The notes below the pieces were generated by a model that made no database searches, was not told the DNA's origin, and saw only the letters and a program-made list of their open reading frames with translations. Positions 1-8,131 of a stretch of 64,000 nucleotides of DNA are shown in pieces. The position numbers and the translations under genes were made by a program. Every line of letters begins with the position of its first letter. The first letter of the stretch is position 1. Origin of the DNA: Nitrobacter sp051535235 (GTDB taxonomy: Bacteria; Pseudomonadota; Alphaproteobacteria; Rhizobiales; Xanthobacteraceae); contig NZ_JBPPLZ010000003.1 of assembly GCF_051535235.1 (NCBI RefSeq), positions 248,001 to 312,000 of the forward strand, given 5' to 3'.

Positions 1-260
1 TCGGCGACAAGTGTGGCGCGCACACCGTGCCATATATCGAAGCCAAGAACACCTCGGCGCTGTTCGAGCATGAGGCGACCACGTCGAAGATTTCCGAAGA
101 CGTGCTGTTCTATTGCGTGCAGCGCGGACTGTCGCAGGAGGAGGCCGTCGGCCTCGTCGTCAACGGCTTCGTGCGCGACGTGCTGCAGCAGTTGCCGATG
201 GAATTCGCGGTCGAGGCCCAGAAGCTGATCTCGATCTCGCTGGAAGGCAGCGTCGGATAA
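1..260 (+). CDS. sufB: SufB, Fe-S cluster scaffold subunit (C-terminal fragment)
   Basis: Partial gene entering from the left edge; the reading frame starts at base 3 and gives the last 85 residues. The end carries GDKCGAHTVPYIEAKN and then the helical tail with VLFYCVQRGLSQEEAV, typical of the SufB/SufD family C-terminus. SufB is the scaffold of the cytoplasmic SufBC2D complex on which clusters are assembled. It is followed by sufC after about 100 bases in the same direction, which supports the assignment. The start and most of the protein lie outside the window. Confidence 0.93.
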   Translation, partial: GDKCGAHTVPYIEAKNTSALFEHEATTSKISEDVLFYCVQRGLSQEEAVGLVVNGFVRDVLQQLPMEFAVEAQKLISISLEGSVG

Positions 261-362
261 CGTTGCGTTCGGGGCCTGGCTCCCCGAGCGACTGACATTG
301 AAACCGTCCTTTGCCGATGCGCTGGCGCACAGCGGTACGACGATCAAAAAGCGGAAACGAAA

Positions 363-1118
363 ATGGCATTGCTCGAAGTCCGGAATTTGCACGTTCGCGT
401 CGAGGACCGCGAGATCCTTCATGGCCTCGATCTCACGGTGAATCAGGGGGAGGTTCACGCCATCATGGGGCCGAACGGCTCCGGAAAATCGACGCTCTCC
501 CACGTCATCGCCGGCAAGCCCGGTTATGAGGTGACCGGCGGCGAAATCCTGTTCAAGGGCGAGGACCTTCTGGAAATGGCGCCCGACGAGCGCGCCGCGA
601 AGGGCGTGTTCCTGGCGTTCCAGTATCCGGTGGAAATTCCCGGCGTTGCCACCATGACGTTCCTGCGCACCGCGCTCAACGCGCAGCGCAAGGCGCGCGG
701 CGAGAGCGAATATTCGACGCCGAATTTCCTGAAGAAGGTGCGTGAGGTCGCGGCCTCGCTGAATATTCCGCAGGACATGCTGCGCCGTGGCATCAATGTC
801 GGCTTTTCCGGCGGCGAGAAGAAGCGCAACGAAGTGTTGCAGATGGCGCTGTTCGAGCCGAGCCTTTGCATTCTCGACGAAATGGATTCCGGCCTCGACA
901 TCGACGCGCTACGCATTGCGGCGGACGGCGTCAACGCACTGCGCAACAGCGAGCGCGCAATGGTTGTCATCACGCACTACCAGCGGCTGCTCAACTACAT
1001 CGTCCCGGACTTCGTTCACGTCATGTCGAGTGGCCGCGTCGTGAAGAGCGGCGGCAAGGAACTGGCGCTGGAGCTCGAAGCATCCGGCTACGCCCAGTTC
1101 GAAGAAAAAGCAGCCTGA
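363..1118 (+). CDS. sufC: SufC, Fe-S assembly ATPase
   Basis: 251-residue ABC-type ATPase, normal length for SufC. Walker A is GPNGSGKST near residue 38, the signature is VGFSGGEKKRNE, and Walker B is CILDEMDSGLDID, where the Asp-Ser-Gly after the catalytic Glu is characteristic of SufC. No membrane segment. It powers cluster formation on SufB-SufD using sulfur delivered from SufS. Start is the ATG at 363. It lies between sufB and sufD, with 8 bases between its stop and the sufD start, so these are one operon. Confidence 0.97.
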   Translation: MALLEVRNLHVRVEDREILHGLDLTVNQGEVHAIMGPNGSGKSTLSHVIAGKPGYEVTGGEILFKGEDLLEMAPDERAAKGVFLAFQYPVEIPGVATMTFLRTALNAQRKARGESEYSTPNFLKKVREVAASLNIPQDMLRRGINVGFSGGEKKRNEVLQMALFEPSLCILDEMDSGLDIDALRIAADGVNALRNSERAMVVITHYQRLLNYIVPDFVHVMSSGRVVKSGGKELALELEASGYAQFEEKAA

Positions 1119-1126
1119 GCGCCATC

Positions 1127-2452
1127 ATGAACGTTGCATTGGTCAAGCCCACGATCGACCACGCCGCCAGCGATGTTTTCGCGGCTGCGCGGGGCCGTCT
1201 TCCGGGCAAGGGTCCCGTTGCCGAGGTGCGCGAGGCTGCCTTTGCGGAGTTCGCGCAGCGCGGGCTTCCGCATCGTCGGATCGAGGAATGGAAATACACC
1301 GACCTGCGGGTGCTGCTGCGCGAAGTCGTGCCGCTTGCCGCGCGCCCCGATGCCGATGCGCTGAAGCGCGCGTCCGAGGCGCTCGCTCAGATCGAGGTGA
1401 AGGGCGGCTGCAGGCTCGTGCTGGTCGATGGCGCGTTCGCGCCGGAACTCTCCGATCTCGGCGCGCTGAAAAAGGGCGTCGATGTCCGCACGCTTCACGA
1501 CATGCTGGAGAGCGCCGACAACGCGACGCGCGCGGATCTGTTGCGCACCAATGCCACCACGGACGTGATGGTGTCGCTCAATGCCGCGATGGCGACCGAC
1601 GGCGTCGTCGTCGGCGTTGCGGATGGCGTCGTGCTGACGAAGCCGCTGCACATCGTTCATGTCGCGACGCAGTCGTCCGCGTCCTCGTTCACGCGTTCGC
1701 TGCTGCAAGTGGCAAAGGGCGCGCGGGTCACGCTGGTGGAAAGCTTTGTCGCAGCGAACGGCGCGCAGGGCTATCAGGTGAACGATGCCGTGGTGTTGTG
1801 GGCGGGCGAGGGCGCCGTTGTCCAGCACGTCCGTCTCGTCGAAGACGCGCGCGACGCCAGCAACATCTCGACCGCAATCGTGACCCTCAACGGCAGGACG
1901 CAGTACAATACATTCAGCCTGACGACCGGTTCGGTGCTTAGCCGCTATCAGGCGTTCGTCCGCTTCGGCGGCGAGGGAGCGAATGCGTCGATCAACGGCG
2001 TCAACCTGCTGAAGGATCAGCAGCACGGCGACGCCACGCTGGTGGTCGATCATGCGGTGCCGCATTGCCAGAGCCGCGAGATCTTCCGCGCGGTGGTGGA
2101 CGATCGCGCGCACTCGGTGTTCCAGGGCAAGATCATCGTTCAGCCCGACGCGCAGAAGACCGACGGCAAGATGATGACGCGGGCGTTGCTGCTGTCCGAT
2201 GGAGCGGAAGCCGATAACAAGCCCGAGCTTGAGATTTTCGCCGATGACGTCACTTGCGGTCACGGTGCAACGGTCGGCGCGCTCGACGAGAGCCTGCTGT
2301 TCTATCTGCGCGCGCGCGGTCTTTCGGAAAAGGAAGCGCAGGCGCTGCTGATTCAGGCGTTCATCGGCGAGGCGATCGAATCCATCGCCGACGACGGCGT
2401 GCGCGAGATCGTCATCGGAGCCGGCGAGCGGTGGCTCGCGGCGCGCGGGTAA
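1127..2452 (+). CDS. sufD: SufD, Fe-S scaffold complex subunit
   Basis: 441-residue SufB/SufD-family protein, the partner of SufB in the SufBC2D scaffold. The frame is open well upstream, inside sufC, but the ATG at 1127, 8 bases after the sufC stop, gives the family length. Seen: EWKYTDLRVLL near the N-terminus, a beta-helix core, and a C-terminal region with CGHGATVGALDESLLFYLRARGL that matches the family tail. The position between sufC and sufS confirms the call. Confidence 0.95.
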   Translation: MNVALVKPTIDHAASDVFAAARGRLPGKGPVAEVREAAFAEFAQRGLPHRRIEEWKYTDLRVLLREVVPLAARPDADALKRASEALAQIEVKGGCRLVLVDGAFAPELSDLGALKKGVDVRTLHDMLESADNATRADLLRTNATTDVMVSLNAAMATDGVVVGVADGVVLTKPLHIVHVATQSSASSFTRSLLQVAKGARVTLVESFVAANGAQGYQVNDAVVLWAGEGAVVQHVRLVEDARDASNISTAIVTLNGRTQYNTFSLTTGSVLSRYQAFVRFGGEGANASINGVNLLKDQQHGDATLVVDHAVPHCQSREIFRAVVDDRAHSVFQGKIIVQPDAQKTDGKMMTRALLLSDGAEADNKPELEIFADDVTCGHGATVGALDESLLFYLRARGLSEKEAQALLIQAFIGEAIESIADDGVREIVIGAGERWLAARG

Positions 2453-2466
2453 GAGATTGTCGGAGA

Positions 2467-2615
2467 GTCATTGCGAGCTGACGGGTCGTCGCGAAGCGAC
2501 CGTCCGATAACAGGCTCCGCGAAGCAGCCCAAAGGTCTCGGGAGAGCCGGATTGCTTCGCCGCTTCGCCAAGAACGAGACCGGCGTTGCCGGTCTTGCTC
2601 CGGCCTCGCAATGAC
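2467..2615. repeat. Palindromic intergenic element with 11-bp terminal inverted repeats
   Basis: The sufD-sufS gap is filled by a 149-bp element bounded by GTCATTGCGAG (2467-2477) and its exact reverse complement CTCGCAATGAC (2605-2615). The inside contains further short inverted repeats built on GCGAAGC/GCTTCGC. The same ends bound a shorter element at 22346-22415. It resembles the intergenic palindromes abundant in Bradyrhizobium relatives and separates sufBCD from sufS without a clear terminator. Confidence 0.75.
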
Positions 2616-2675
2616 GGGCGCTCCCTTCACAGGGGAGAGGTCCAAGGTCCTGACGATGGATATGGAAGTAGTGAC

Positions 2676-3920
2676 ATGACCCATCCGGCGGTCGCCAACG
2701 GTTCTTATGATGTGATGCGCGTGCGTCAGGATTTCCCGGCGCTGGCGATGAAAATCTACGGCAAGCCGCTCATCTATCTCGACAACGCAGCCTCGGCGCA
2801 GAAACCGGACGCGGTGCTCGACCGCATGACGCAGGCCTACAAGACCGAATACGCCAACGTTCATCGCGGACTGCACTATCTCGCCAATGCCGCGACCGAA
2901 GCCTATGAAGGCGGCCGCACCAGGGTCGCGGAATTCCTCAACGCGAAGCGGACCGAGGAGATCATCTTCACCCGCAACGCCACCGAAGCGATCAACCTGG
3001 TGGCGTCGTCCTGGGGCGAGCCGAACATCAAGGCCGGCGACGAGATCGTGCTTTCGATCATGGAGCATCACTCCAACATCGTGCCTTGGCATTTCCTGCG
3101 CGAGCGGCACGGGGCGGTCATCAAGTGGGCGCCTGTCGATGACGACGGCAATTTTCTGATCGACGAATTCGAGAAGCTGCTGACGCCGAAGACCAAGCTC
3201 GTCGCCATCACGCAGATGTCGAACGCGCTCGGCACCATTGTTCCGGTCAAGGAGGTGGTGAAACTCGCGCATGCGCGCGGCATTCCGGTGCTCGTCGACG
3301 GCAGCCAGGCGGCGGTGCATCTTGCCGCCGACGTGCAGGACATCGATTGCGACTTCTACATTTTCACGGGTCACAAACTCTACGGACCGACCGGCATCGG
3401 CGTGCTGTATGCGAAGTACGAGCATCTTGTCGCCATGCGGCCGTATAACGGCGGCGGCGAGATGATCCGCGAGGTCGCGCAGGACTGGGTCACCTATGGC
3501 GATCCGCCGCACAAGTTCGAGGCCGGCACGCCGGCGATCGTCGAGGCGATCGGGCTCGGCGCCGCGATCGATTATGTGAACTCGATCGGCAAGGCGCGCA
3601 TCGCGGCGCACGAGCACGATCTTCTGGTCTACGCGCAGGAGCGGCTGCGCGAGATCAACTCGCTGCGCATCATCGGCACCGCGCGCGACAAGGGACCGGT
3701 GATCTCGTTCGAGATGAAAGGCGCGCACCCCCACGATGTCGCGACCGTGATCGACCGCGCCGGCATCGCCGTTCGCGCCGGCACCCATTGCGTGATGCCG
3801 CTTTTAGAGCGGTTCAACGTTTCAGCGACCTGCAGGGCCTCGTTCGGCATGTATAATACGCGCGAGGAAGTCGATCATCTGGCGCAGGCGTTGATCAAGG
3901 CACGGGATTTGTTCTCATGA
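2676..3920 (+). CDS. sufS: SufS cysteine desulfurase
   Basis: 414-residue class V PLP enzyme that takes sulfur from cysteine (giving alanine) for the SUF scaffold. Start chosen at ATG 2676 (MTHPAVANGS); the open frame upstream runs through the intergenic palindrome. Seen: LIYLDNAASAQKP near the N-terminus, EHHSNIVPW, the PLP-lysine motif FTGHKLYGPTG, and the catalytic cysteine in RAGTHCVMPLLERF. The short loop at this Cys fits a group II (SufS) rather than group I (IscS/NifS) enzyme. Its stop overlaps the sufT start by 4 bases. No sufE is in this window. Confidence 0.96.
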   Translation: MTHPAVANGSYDVMRVRQDFPALAMKIYGKPLIYLDNAASAQKPDAVLDRMTQAYKTEYANVHRGLHYLANAATEAYEGGRTRVAEFLNAKRTEEIIFTRNATEAINLVASSWGEPNIKAGDEIVLSIMEHHSNIVPWHFLRERHGAVIKWAPVDDDGNFLIDEFEKLLTPKTKLVAITQMSNALGTIVPVKEVVKLAHARGIPVLVDGSQAAVHLAADVQDIDCDFYIFTGHKLYGPTGIGVLYAKYEHLVAMRPYNGGGEMIREVAQDWVTYGDPPHKFEAGTPAIVEAIGLGAAIDYVNSIGKARIAAHEHDLLVYAQERLREINSLRIIGTARDKGPVISFEMKGAHPHDVATVIDRAGIAVRAGTHCVMPLLERFNVSATCRASFGMYNTREEVDHLAQALIKARDLFS

Positions 3921-4297
3921 GCGAAACCGCTGAAATCGTAAAAAACCATACCTGTCACATGCAGACCAGTTCGGCGCTTGCGCCGGAGGAAACCGAACGC
4001 ATGGGCACGGGAATCGTAGCCGCGCTGAAAACCGTGTTCGACCCGGAGATTCCCGCGGACATCTATGAACTCGGACTGATCTACAAGGTGGACATCAAGG
4101 ACGACCGCGCCGTCGATGTCGAAATGACGCTGACGACGCCGAACTGTCCGTCCGCTGCGGAACTCCCGACCATGGTTGAGAATGCGGTAGCGAGCGTTCC
4201 CGGCGTCGGCGTTGTGAACGTCAACATCGTCTGGGAACCGCCGTGGATGCCCGAGCGGATGACCGACGAGGCCCGCCTCGTCCTCAATATGTGGTGA
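3917..4297 (+). CDS. sufT: SufT, DUF59-family Fe-S maturation factor
   Basis: 126 residues with the DUF59/MIP18 fold: FDPEIPADIYELGLIY, then a beta-strand and TTPNCPSAAELP, where the Cys is the family's conserved one. DUF59 proteins in suf operons (SufT) act in Fe-S protein maturation, probably as an auxiliary or carrier; the exact step is less settled than for SufBCDS. The start ATG overlaps the sufS stop (ATGA), so translation is coupled. An N-terminal extension of about 30 residues, with HTCHM, precedes the domain. Confidence 0.92.
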   Translation: MSETAEIVKNHTCHMQTSSALAPEETERMGTGIVAALKTVFDPEIPADIYELGLIYKVDIKDDRAVDVEMTLTTPNCPSAAELPTMVENAVASVPGVGVVNVNIVWEPPWMPERMTDEARLVLNMW

Positions 4298-4355
4298 CGA
4301 TTTTACCTTCTGCCTGTGCTATGATCAGGGTTGATTTACTTTCAGGATTGACCAG

Positions 4356-4760
4356 ATGACAGAGATGACGCCGAGCACACCAGCCGCCAAGCCGAAACCG
4401 AGACCGCGCCCGCAGGTCATGCGGCTGACCGACGCCGCGGCGGCACGGGTCAAGGAACTCGCGGCACGCGCGGATTCGGAGATCGTCGGCCTGCGCGTCG
4501 GCATCAAGAATGGCGGATGCGCCGGCCAGTCCTACACGGTGGAATATGCCCACGACGTCAGACCCACCGACGAAGTGGTCGAGGACAAGGGCGTCAAGAT
4601 TCTGGTCGACCCCAAGGCGGTGCTGTACCTGCTCGGCACCGAGATGGATTACAAGTCCGAAAAAATGCAGGCGCAGTTCATTTTCAACAACCCGAACCAG
4701 GTCTCGGCCTGCGGATGCGGCGAATCCGTGCAGCTCACGCCCGCCAAGATCGACGGCTGA
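4356..4760 (+). CDS. sufA: SufA/IscA A-type Fe-S carrier
   Basis: 134-residue HesB/IscA-family protein. The three cluster-binding cysteines are present: one in NGGCAGQSY and two in the C-terminal CGCGES. A Pro/Lys-rich N-terminal stretch of about 20 residues precedes the domain, which starts around VMRLTDAAAARVKELA. A-type carriers receive clusters from the SUF scaffold and pass them to apoproteins. It lies 58 bases after sufT as the last gene of the operon; an AGGA motif lies upstream of the ATG. A dispersed repeat with a strong hairpin follows at 4779-4878. Confidence 0.93.
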   Translation: MTEMTPSTPAAKPKPRPRPQVMRLTDAAAARVKELAARADSEIVGLRVGIKNGGCAGQSYTVEYAHDVRPTDEVVEDKGVKILVDPKAVLYLLGTEMDYKSEKMQAQFIFNNPNQVSACGCGESVQLTPAKIDG

Positions 4761-4778
4761 GGTTTCCTGGCTGTCCCT

Positions 4779-4878
4779 GGAGCGTTTTCAAGCGAAGGGG
4801 CGGCCGGTTCGCGTAACGCCTCAAATCAAAATCATAGAGCCCCGCTTCTGATTCCATCAGAAGCGGAAAGGCTTTAGG
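4779..4878 (+). repeat. Dispersed ~100-bp repeat, copy A (ends in a hairpin)
   Basis: Contains the family core: a GCGTTTTCAAGCGAAG start, GGTTCGCG, TCAAATCAA, then the perfect 10-bp stem CCGCTTCTGA/TCAGAAGCGG separated by TTCCA. It lies between the convergent sufA and the diguanylate cyclase gene, so the hairpin could also act as a terminator. Related copies are at about 6132, 18376, 30909, 33949, 36889, 41404, 41682 and 43879. Confidence 0.7.
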
Positions 4879-4923
4879 AACGCAAATTCGGCGAAGCCCC
4901 TTTAAGGGAACATCGAGCGGGCG

Positions 4924-6042
4924 TCAGGCCACCTGCACGTGGATGTCGGCGCAAAATGAACATTCCGAGTCGCCTTCGCAAACGACGCGATTGCGGCCAT
5001 TGCGCTTGGCGGCGTACAGGCAGGTGTCGGCGCGTTCGATCAGCGAGTCCGTGGTATCTCCGCAGCGAAGCATCGAGACGCCGACCGAGATCGTGACCCG
5101 GCCGAGGATTTCGCCGGTCGATTTTTTCTTCAACTCCTTGGCCATCACGGCGCGGCGGATATGATCGGCGACGATTACCGCCTGATGTATCTTGGTATTG
5201 GGCAGCACGACCGCGAATTCCTCGCCGCCGTAGCGCGCGGTGATGTCCTGGCCCTTGATGGTCTGCTTCAGCGACATCGCAACCAGCCGCAGCACCTGAT
5301 CGCCGGTCAGGTGGCCGTAGTTGTCGTTGAACGATTTGAAGTGATCGATGTCGAACATCAGCAGCGACAGCGGCCCGCCTTCGTTGAGCGCCAGCGTCAC
5401 TGCGTCCGCGACGGCGCGGTCGAAATATTTGCGGTTGCCGAGACCGGTGAGCGGATCGGTCATGCTCTCGGTCCTGATCGCTTCAAGGCTATGCTGAAGA
5501 TTGTTGATCTCGACCTTCGAGAGCTCCAGCCGGTTTTCCAGCGCCTTGTTGGCTTCCTGGATCTCGCTGGTTGATTTTATCAACGCCGTGATGACCGCTT
5601 TGACCTGCTCGCGGCTTTGGGCGACGCCGAGCCTTTCGGCTGCTCCCTTCAGGCTGTCGCCGAAACCGGCCGTTATGCCGAGCGCGTCGGTGATGAGCCT
5701 CATCACGTCATCGATCTCGGTGATGACGCGCCCGCCGAGCTTGTCGATGCGCTCGGTCGTTCTGATCGGGGAGAGATAGTTGTCGTAGATCTGCTCGAGA
5801 TCGGATTCGGTCAGCTTGCCGTTGCGCGCGAGGGTCTCGTTGATGACCTTGTTGAACGCGGAATTGTATCCGGTAGCGTAGACGTACCAGATTTCGTAGT
5901 TGCGCGGGATCGCAGTCTGTCGCAGCGATCGGATCTGGCCGAGCGCCACCTCCGCGAACGCCAATGTGCGCTCATGTTCGTCCAGCCCGACCACTGCTGC
6001 GGCTCCGCCGACGATTCGACCGATCGTCGCCCTAAACGACAA
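4924..6042 (-). CDS. Diguanylate cyclase (GGDEF domain)
   Basis: 372 residues. The N-terminal half is helical with a predicted coiled coil around residues 150-190; the C-terminal half is a GGDEF domain beginning at SMTDPLTGLGNRKYFDRA, with the catalytic loop RYGGEEFAVVLP, so it should make cyclic-di-GMP from two GTP. Five residues before GGEEF the sequence is KGQD instead of RxxD, so the usual inhibitory site is degenerate. No clear membrane segment, so it is probably cytosolic. It is alone on the minus strand, convergent with sufA. The N-terminal sensor is not recognised. Confidence 0.9.
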   Translation of the reverse strand: MSFRATIGRIVGGAAAVVGLDEHERTLAFAEVALGQIRSLRQTAIPRNYEIWYVYATGYNSAFNKVINETLARNGKLTESDLEQIYDNYLSPIRTTERIDKLGGRVITEIDDVMRLITDALGITAGFGDSLKGAAERLGVAQSREQVKAVITALIKSTSEIQEANKALENRLELSKVEINNLQHSLEAIRTESMTDPLTGLGNRKYFDRAVADAVTLALNEGGPLSLLMFDIDHFKSFNDNYGHLTGDQVLRLVAMSLKQTIKGQDITARYGGEEFAVVLPNTKIHQAVIVADHIRRAVMAKELKKKSTGEILGRVTISVGVSMLRCGDTTDSLIERADTCLYAAKRNGRNRVVCEGDSECSFCADIHVQVA

Positions 6043-6364
6043 AGTATCAACGTAGAGTAATGCTGAGAAACTACCGGTAGAGAGTTTACGTGCGGTAAAT
6101 GGTGTTCCGCCGGGCGAGGAGGCCGCGCGGCTGGAGCGTTTTCGAGCGAAGTGGAATCCGGTTCGCGTGAAGAAAACGCGTCAAATCAAGAAGCTAGAGC
6201 CTCTCACTGTTTCCATGAAACGGTGAAAGGTTCTAGAGTCCGGTTCAACTGCGTTGAATCAGACTCGTCGCTTATCTTTTTGATTGAGCATGATCTTTTT
6301 TCGAAAAGCGTTTCCACCCCGGATCAAGTCCGGGGCAGGCTTTTCGGAATCACGCTCTAAACGC
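6043..6364. repeat. Intergenic stretch with dispersed repeat copy B and a second palindrome
   Basis: No gene seen. 6132-6238 is a good copy of the dispersed repeat: GGAGCGTTTTCGAGCGAAG, ATCCGGTTCGCGTGAAGAA, TCAAATCAAGAA, then a hairpin around TTTCCATGAAA. At 6282-6355 follows an imperfect palindrome of another common type, with GAGCATGATC near one end and CCCCGGATCAAGTCCGGGG in the middle. The cyclase promoter should lie near 6045-6130. Confidence 0.65.
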
Positions 6365-7831
6365 TCAGCCCCGGGCGCGGATCGGGCGAAGCAGGAACGC
6401 CGGCAGGTGAGAGTGATCTCCGGTTTCGGAGATAGCCTCGCGGCGCGGCGCGGGCGCGCGACCGATCGATGGCGGCTGCGGCGCGGCCATAGCTGCACCG
6501 GCCGGTGCGGCGGGGACCTCGTGTCTCTGGTGATCGCCGCTGGAGCGCCGCGGTTTGCGGCCCTCGCGCTTGCCGCCGCGGGCAAAGGCCTCGCCGCTCT
6601 TGTCGCGGGCTTGACGGGATCGGGAAGGACGGCGGCCCGTCGACGCCGTCTCGGCGCCGGGTTCGGCATCGGCTTCGCTTGCGCCGGAGTCATGACCGGG
6701 AAGGTCGGCCTTGATATCTGCCTTGGGAATGGACTGACCGGTCAGTTTTTCGATCGCCGCGAGCGATTTGAAATCGGCCGGACAAACGATCGTGATCGCG
6801 GTGCCGGTACGGCCGGCGCGGCCGGTGCGGCCGATACGATGCACGTAGTCGTCGGGGTGGTACGGCACGTCGAAGTTGAGAACGTGGCTGACCTCGGGAA
6901 TGTCGAGGCCGCGCGCGGCCACGTCGGAGGCGACCAGCAGCGGCAACTCGCCCTTGCGGAATTGATCCAGCGAAGCGGTTCGCGCCGACTGGTCCATGTC
7001 GCCGTGCAGGGCGCCGACGCTGAAACCGTGTTTCTGGAGCGACTTGCAGACGATGGCGACGTCGCGCTTGCGGTTGCAGAAGATGATTGCGTTCTTGAGA
7101 TCCTGGGCCTCGCGCAGCAGGCGGCGCAGCAGTTCACGCTTCTCGTGCGGTTCGCGTCCGCAACTGACCTGCGACTGCGCGACGGTCGCCGCCGTGGTTG
7201 CCGGCCTCGATACCTCGACCTTTTCCGGGTTGTGCAGGAAGGTGTCGGTGATGCGCCGGATTTCGTTCGGCATCGTCGCGGTGAAAAACAGGGTCTGCCG
7301 CGTGAACGGCACCAGCTTGCAGATACGTTCGATATCGGGAATGAAGCCCATATCCAGCATCCGGTCGGCTTCGTCGATCACCAGAAGTTCCACGCCGGTG
7401 AGCAGCAGGCCGCCGCGTTCGGTGTGATCGAGCAGGCGGCCCGGAGTTGCGATCAGCACATCGACGCCGCGCGTCAGTTTCATGTCCTGGTCGCCGAACG
7501 AGACGCCGCCGATCAGAAGCGCCACGTTGAGTTTCTGGCCGGCGCCATACTTGTCGAACTGTTCCTTAACCTGCGCCGCGAGTTCGCGGGTCGGCTCCAG
7601 GATCAGCGTACGGGGCATTCGCGCTCGGGCGCGGCCTTTCTCCAGCAGCGTGAGCATGGGCAGGACGAAGGCCGCGGTCTTGCCGGTACCGGTCTGGGCG
7701 ATGCCGAGAACGTCGCGGCGCGCCAGAACGTGGGGGATGGCCTGATCCTGAATGGGGGTGGGGGAAGTGTAACCTGAGGCCGCGACTGCAGCCAGGACCT
7801 TATCGGATAAACCAAGATGTGAAAAAGACAT
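6365..7831 (-). CDS. rhlE: DEAD-box RNA helicase, RhlE type
   Basis: 488 residues. Seen in order: Q motif SGYTSPTPIQDQAIP, motif I AQTGTGKT, motif Ia PTRELAAQV, motif II VIDEADRMLDMGF, motif III as TAT (usually SAT), motif VI HRIGRTGRAGRTG. A basic, low-complexity tail rich in Arg, Ser and Pro (about residues 385-488) follows and is likely an RNA-binding extension. Start set at the ATG 7831 (MSFSHLGLSDKV); a further 19 residues are open upstream but unlike the family. It unwinds short RNA duplexes in ribosome assembly and mRNA turnover. The substrate is inferred from the family. Confidence 0.93.
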   Translation of the reverse strand: MSFSHLGLSDKVLAAVAASGYTSPTPIQDQAIPHVLARRDVLGIAQTGTGKTAAFVLPMLTLLEKGRARARMPRTLILEPTRELAAQVKEQFDKYGAGQKLNVALLIGGVSFGDQDMKLTRGVDVLIATPGRLLDHTERGGLLLTGVELLVIDEADRMLDMGFIPDIERICKLVPFTRQTLFFTATMPNEIRRITDTFLHNPEKVEVSRPATTAATVAQSQVSCGREPHEKRELLRRLLREAQDLKNAIIFCNRKRDVAIVCKSLQKHGFSVGALHGDMDQSARTASLDQFRKGELPLLVASDVAARGLDIPEVSHVLNFDVPYHPDDYVHRIGRTGRAGRTGTAITIVCPADFKSLAAIEKLTGQSIPKADIKADLPGHDSGASEADAEPGAETASTGRRPSRSRQARDKSGEAFARGGKREGRKPRRSSGDHQRHEVPAAPAGAAMAAPQPPSIGRAPAPRREAISETGDHSHLPAFLLRPIRARG

Positions 7832-8131
7832 TGAGCCTCTGCTCGACACCGCCGTCCGGAATCGAATGTAGAAGGCTGTCGCGCTCAACCCCTTAACGGC
7901 GTGCTTTTAAGAAGCGAAGGGGGCTCTGGCTTGCGCTGACGGGCGGCTCACCATGGAATCGTGTTTCGATCCCGGGCCGCGTTACCGCGAAACATAGGGG
8001 GGAAATGCGTAAAGTCAATTGAGAAACGGCGGAAATATCGAAAAACCTTGCCGTTTTTTGCTTGAACCCGGCGGAATGACCGCTGAGATATTCGATAGCC
8101 TGTCGCATTTTCGGCTCGCGAGGACATCAGT
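7832..8131. other. Divergent promoter region, rhlE / FAD monooxygenase
   Basis: A 300-base gap between divergent genes. It should hold both promoters. I see no gene, no strong hairpin and no recognisable operator. The part from 7990 to 8060 is AT-richer than its surroundings. Confidence 0.5.

Noticed and set aside
6284..7777. 497-codon plus-strand frame
   Set aside because: Antisense of the RhlE-type helicase, whose motifs are complete.
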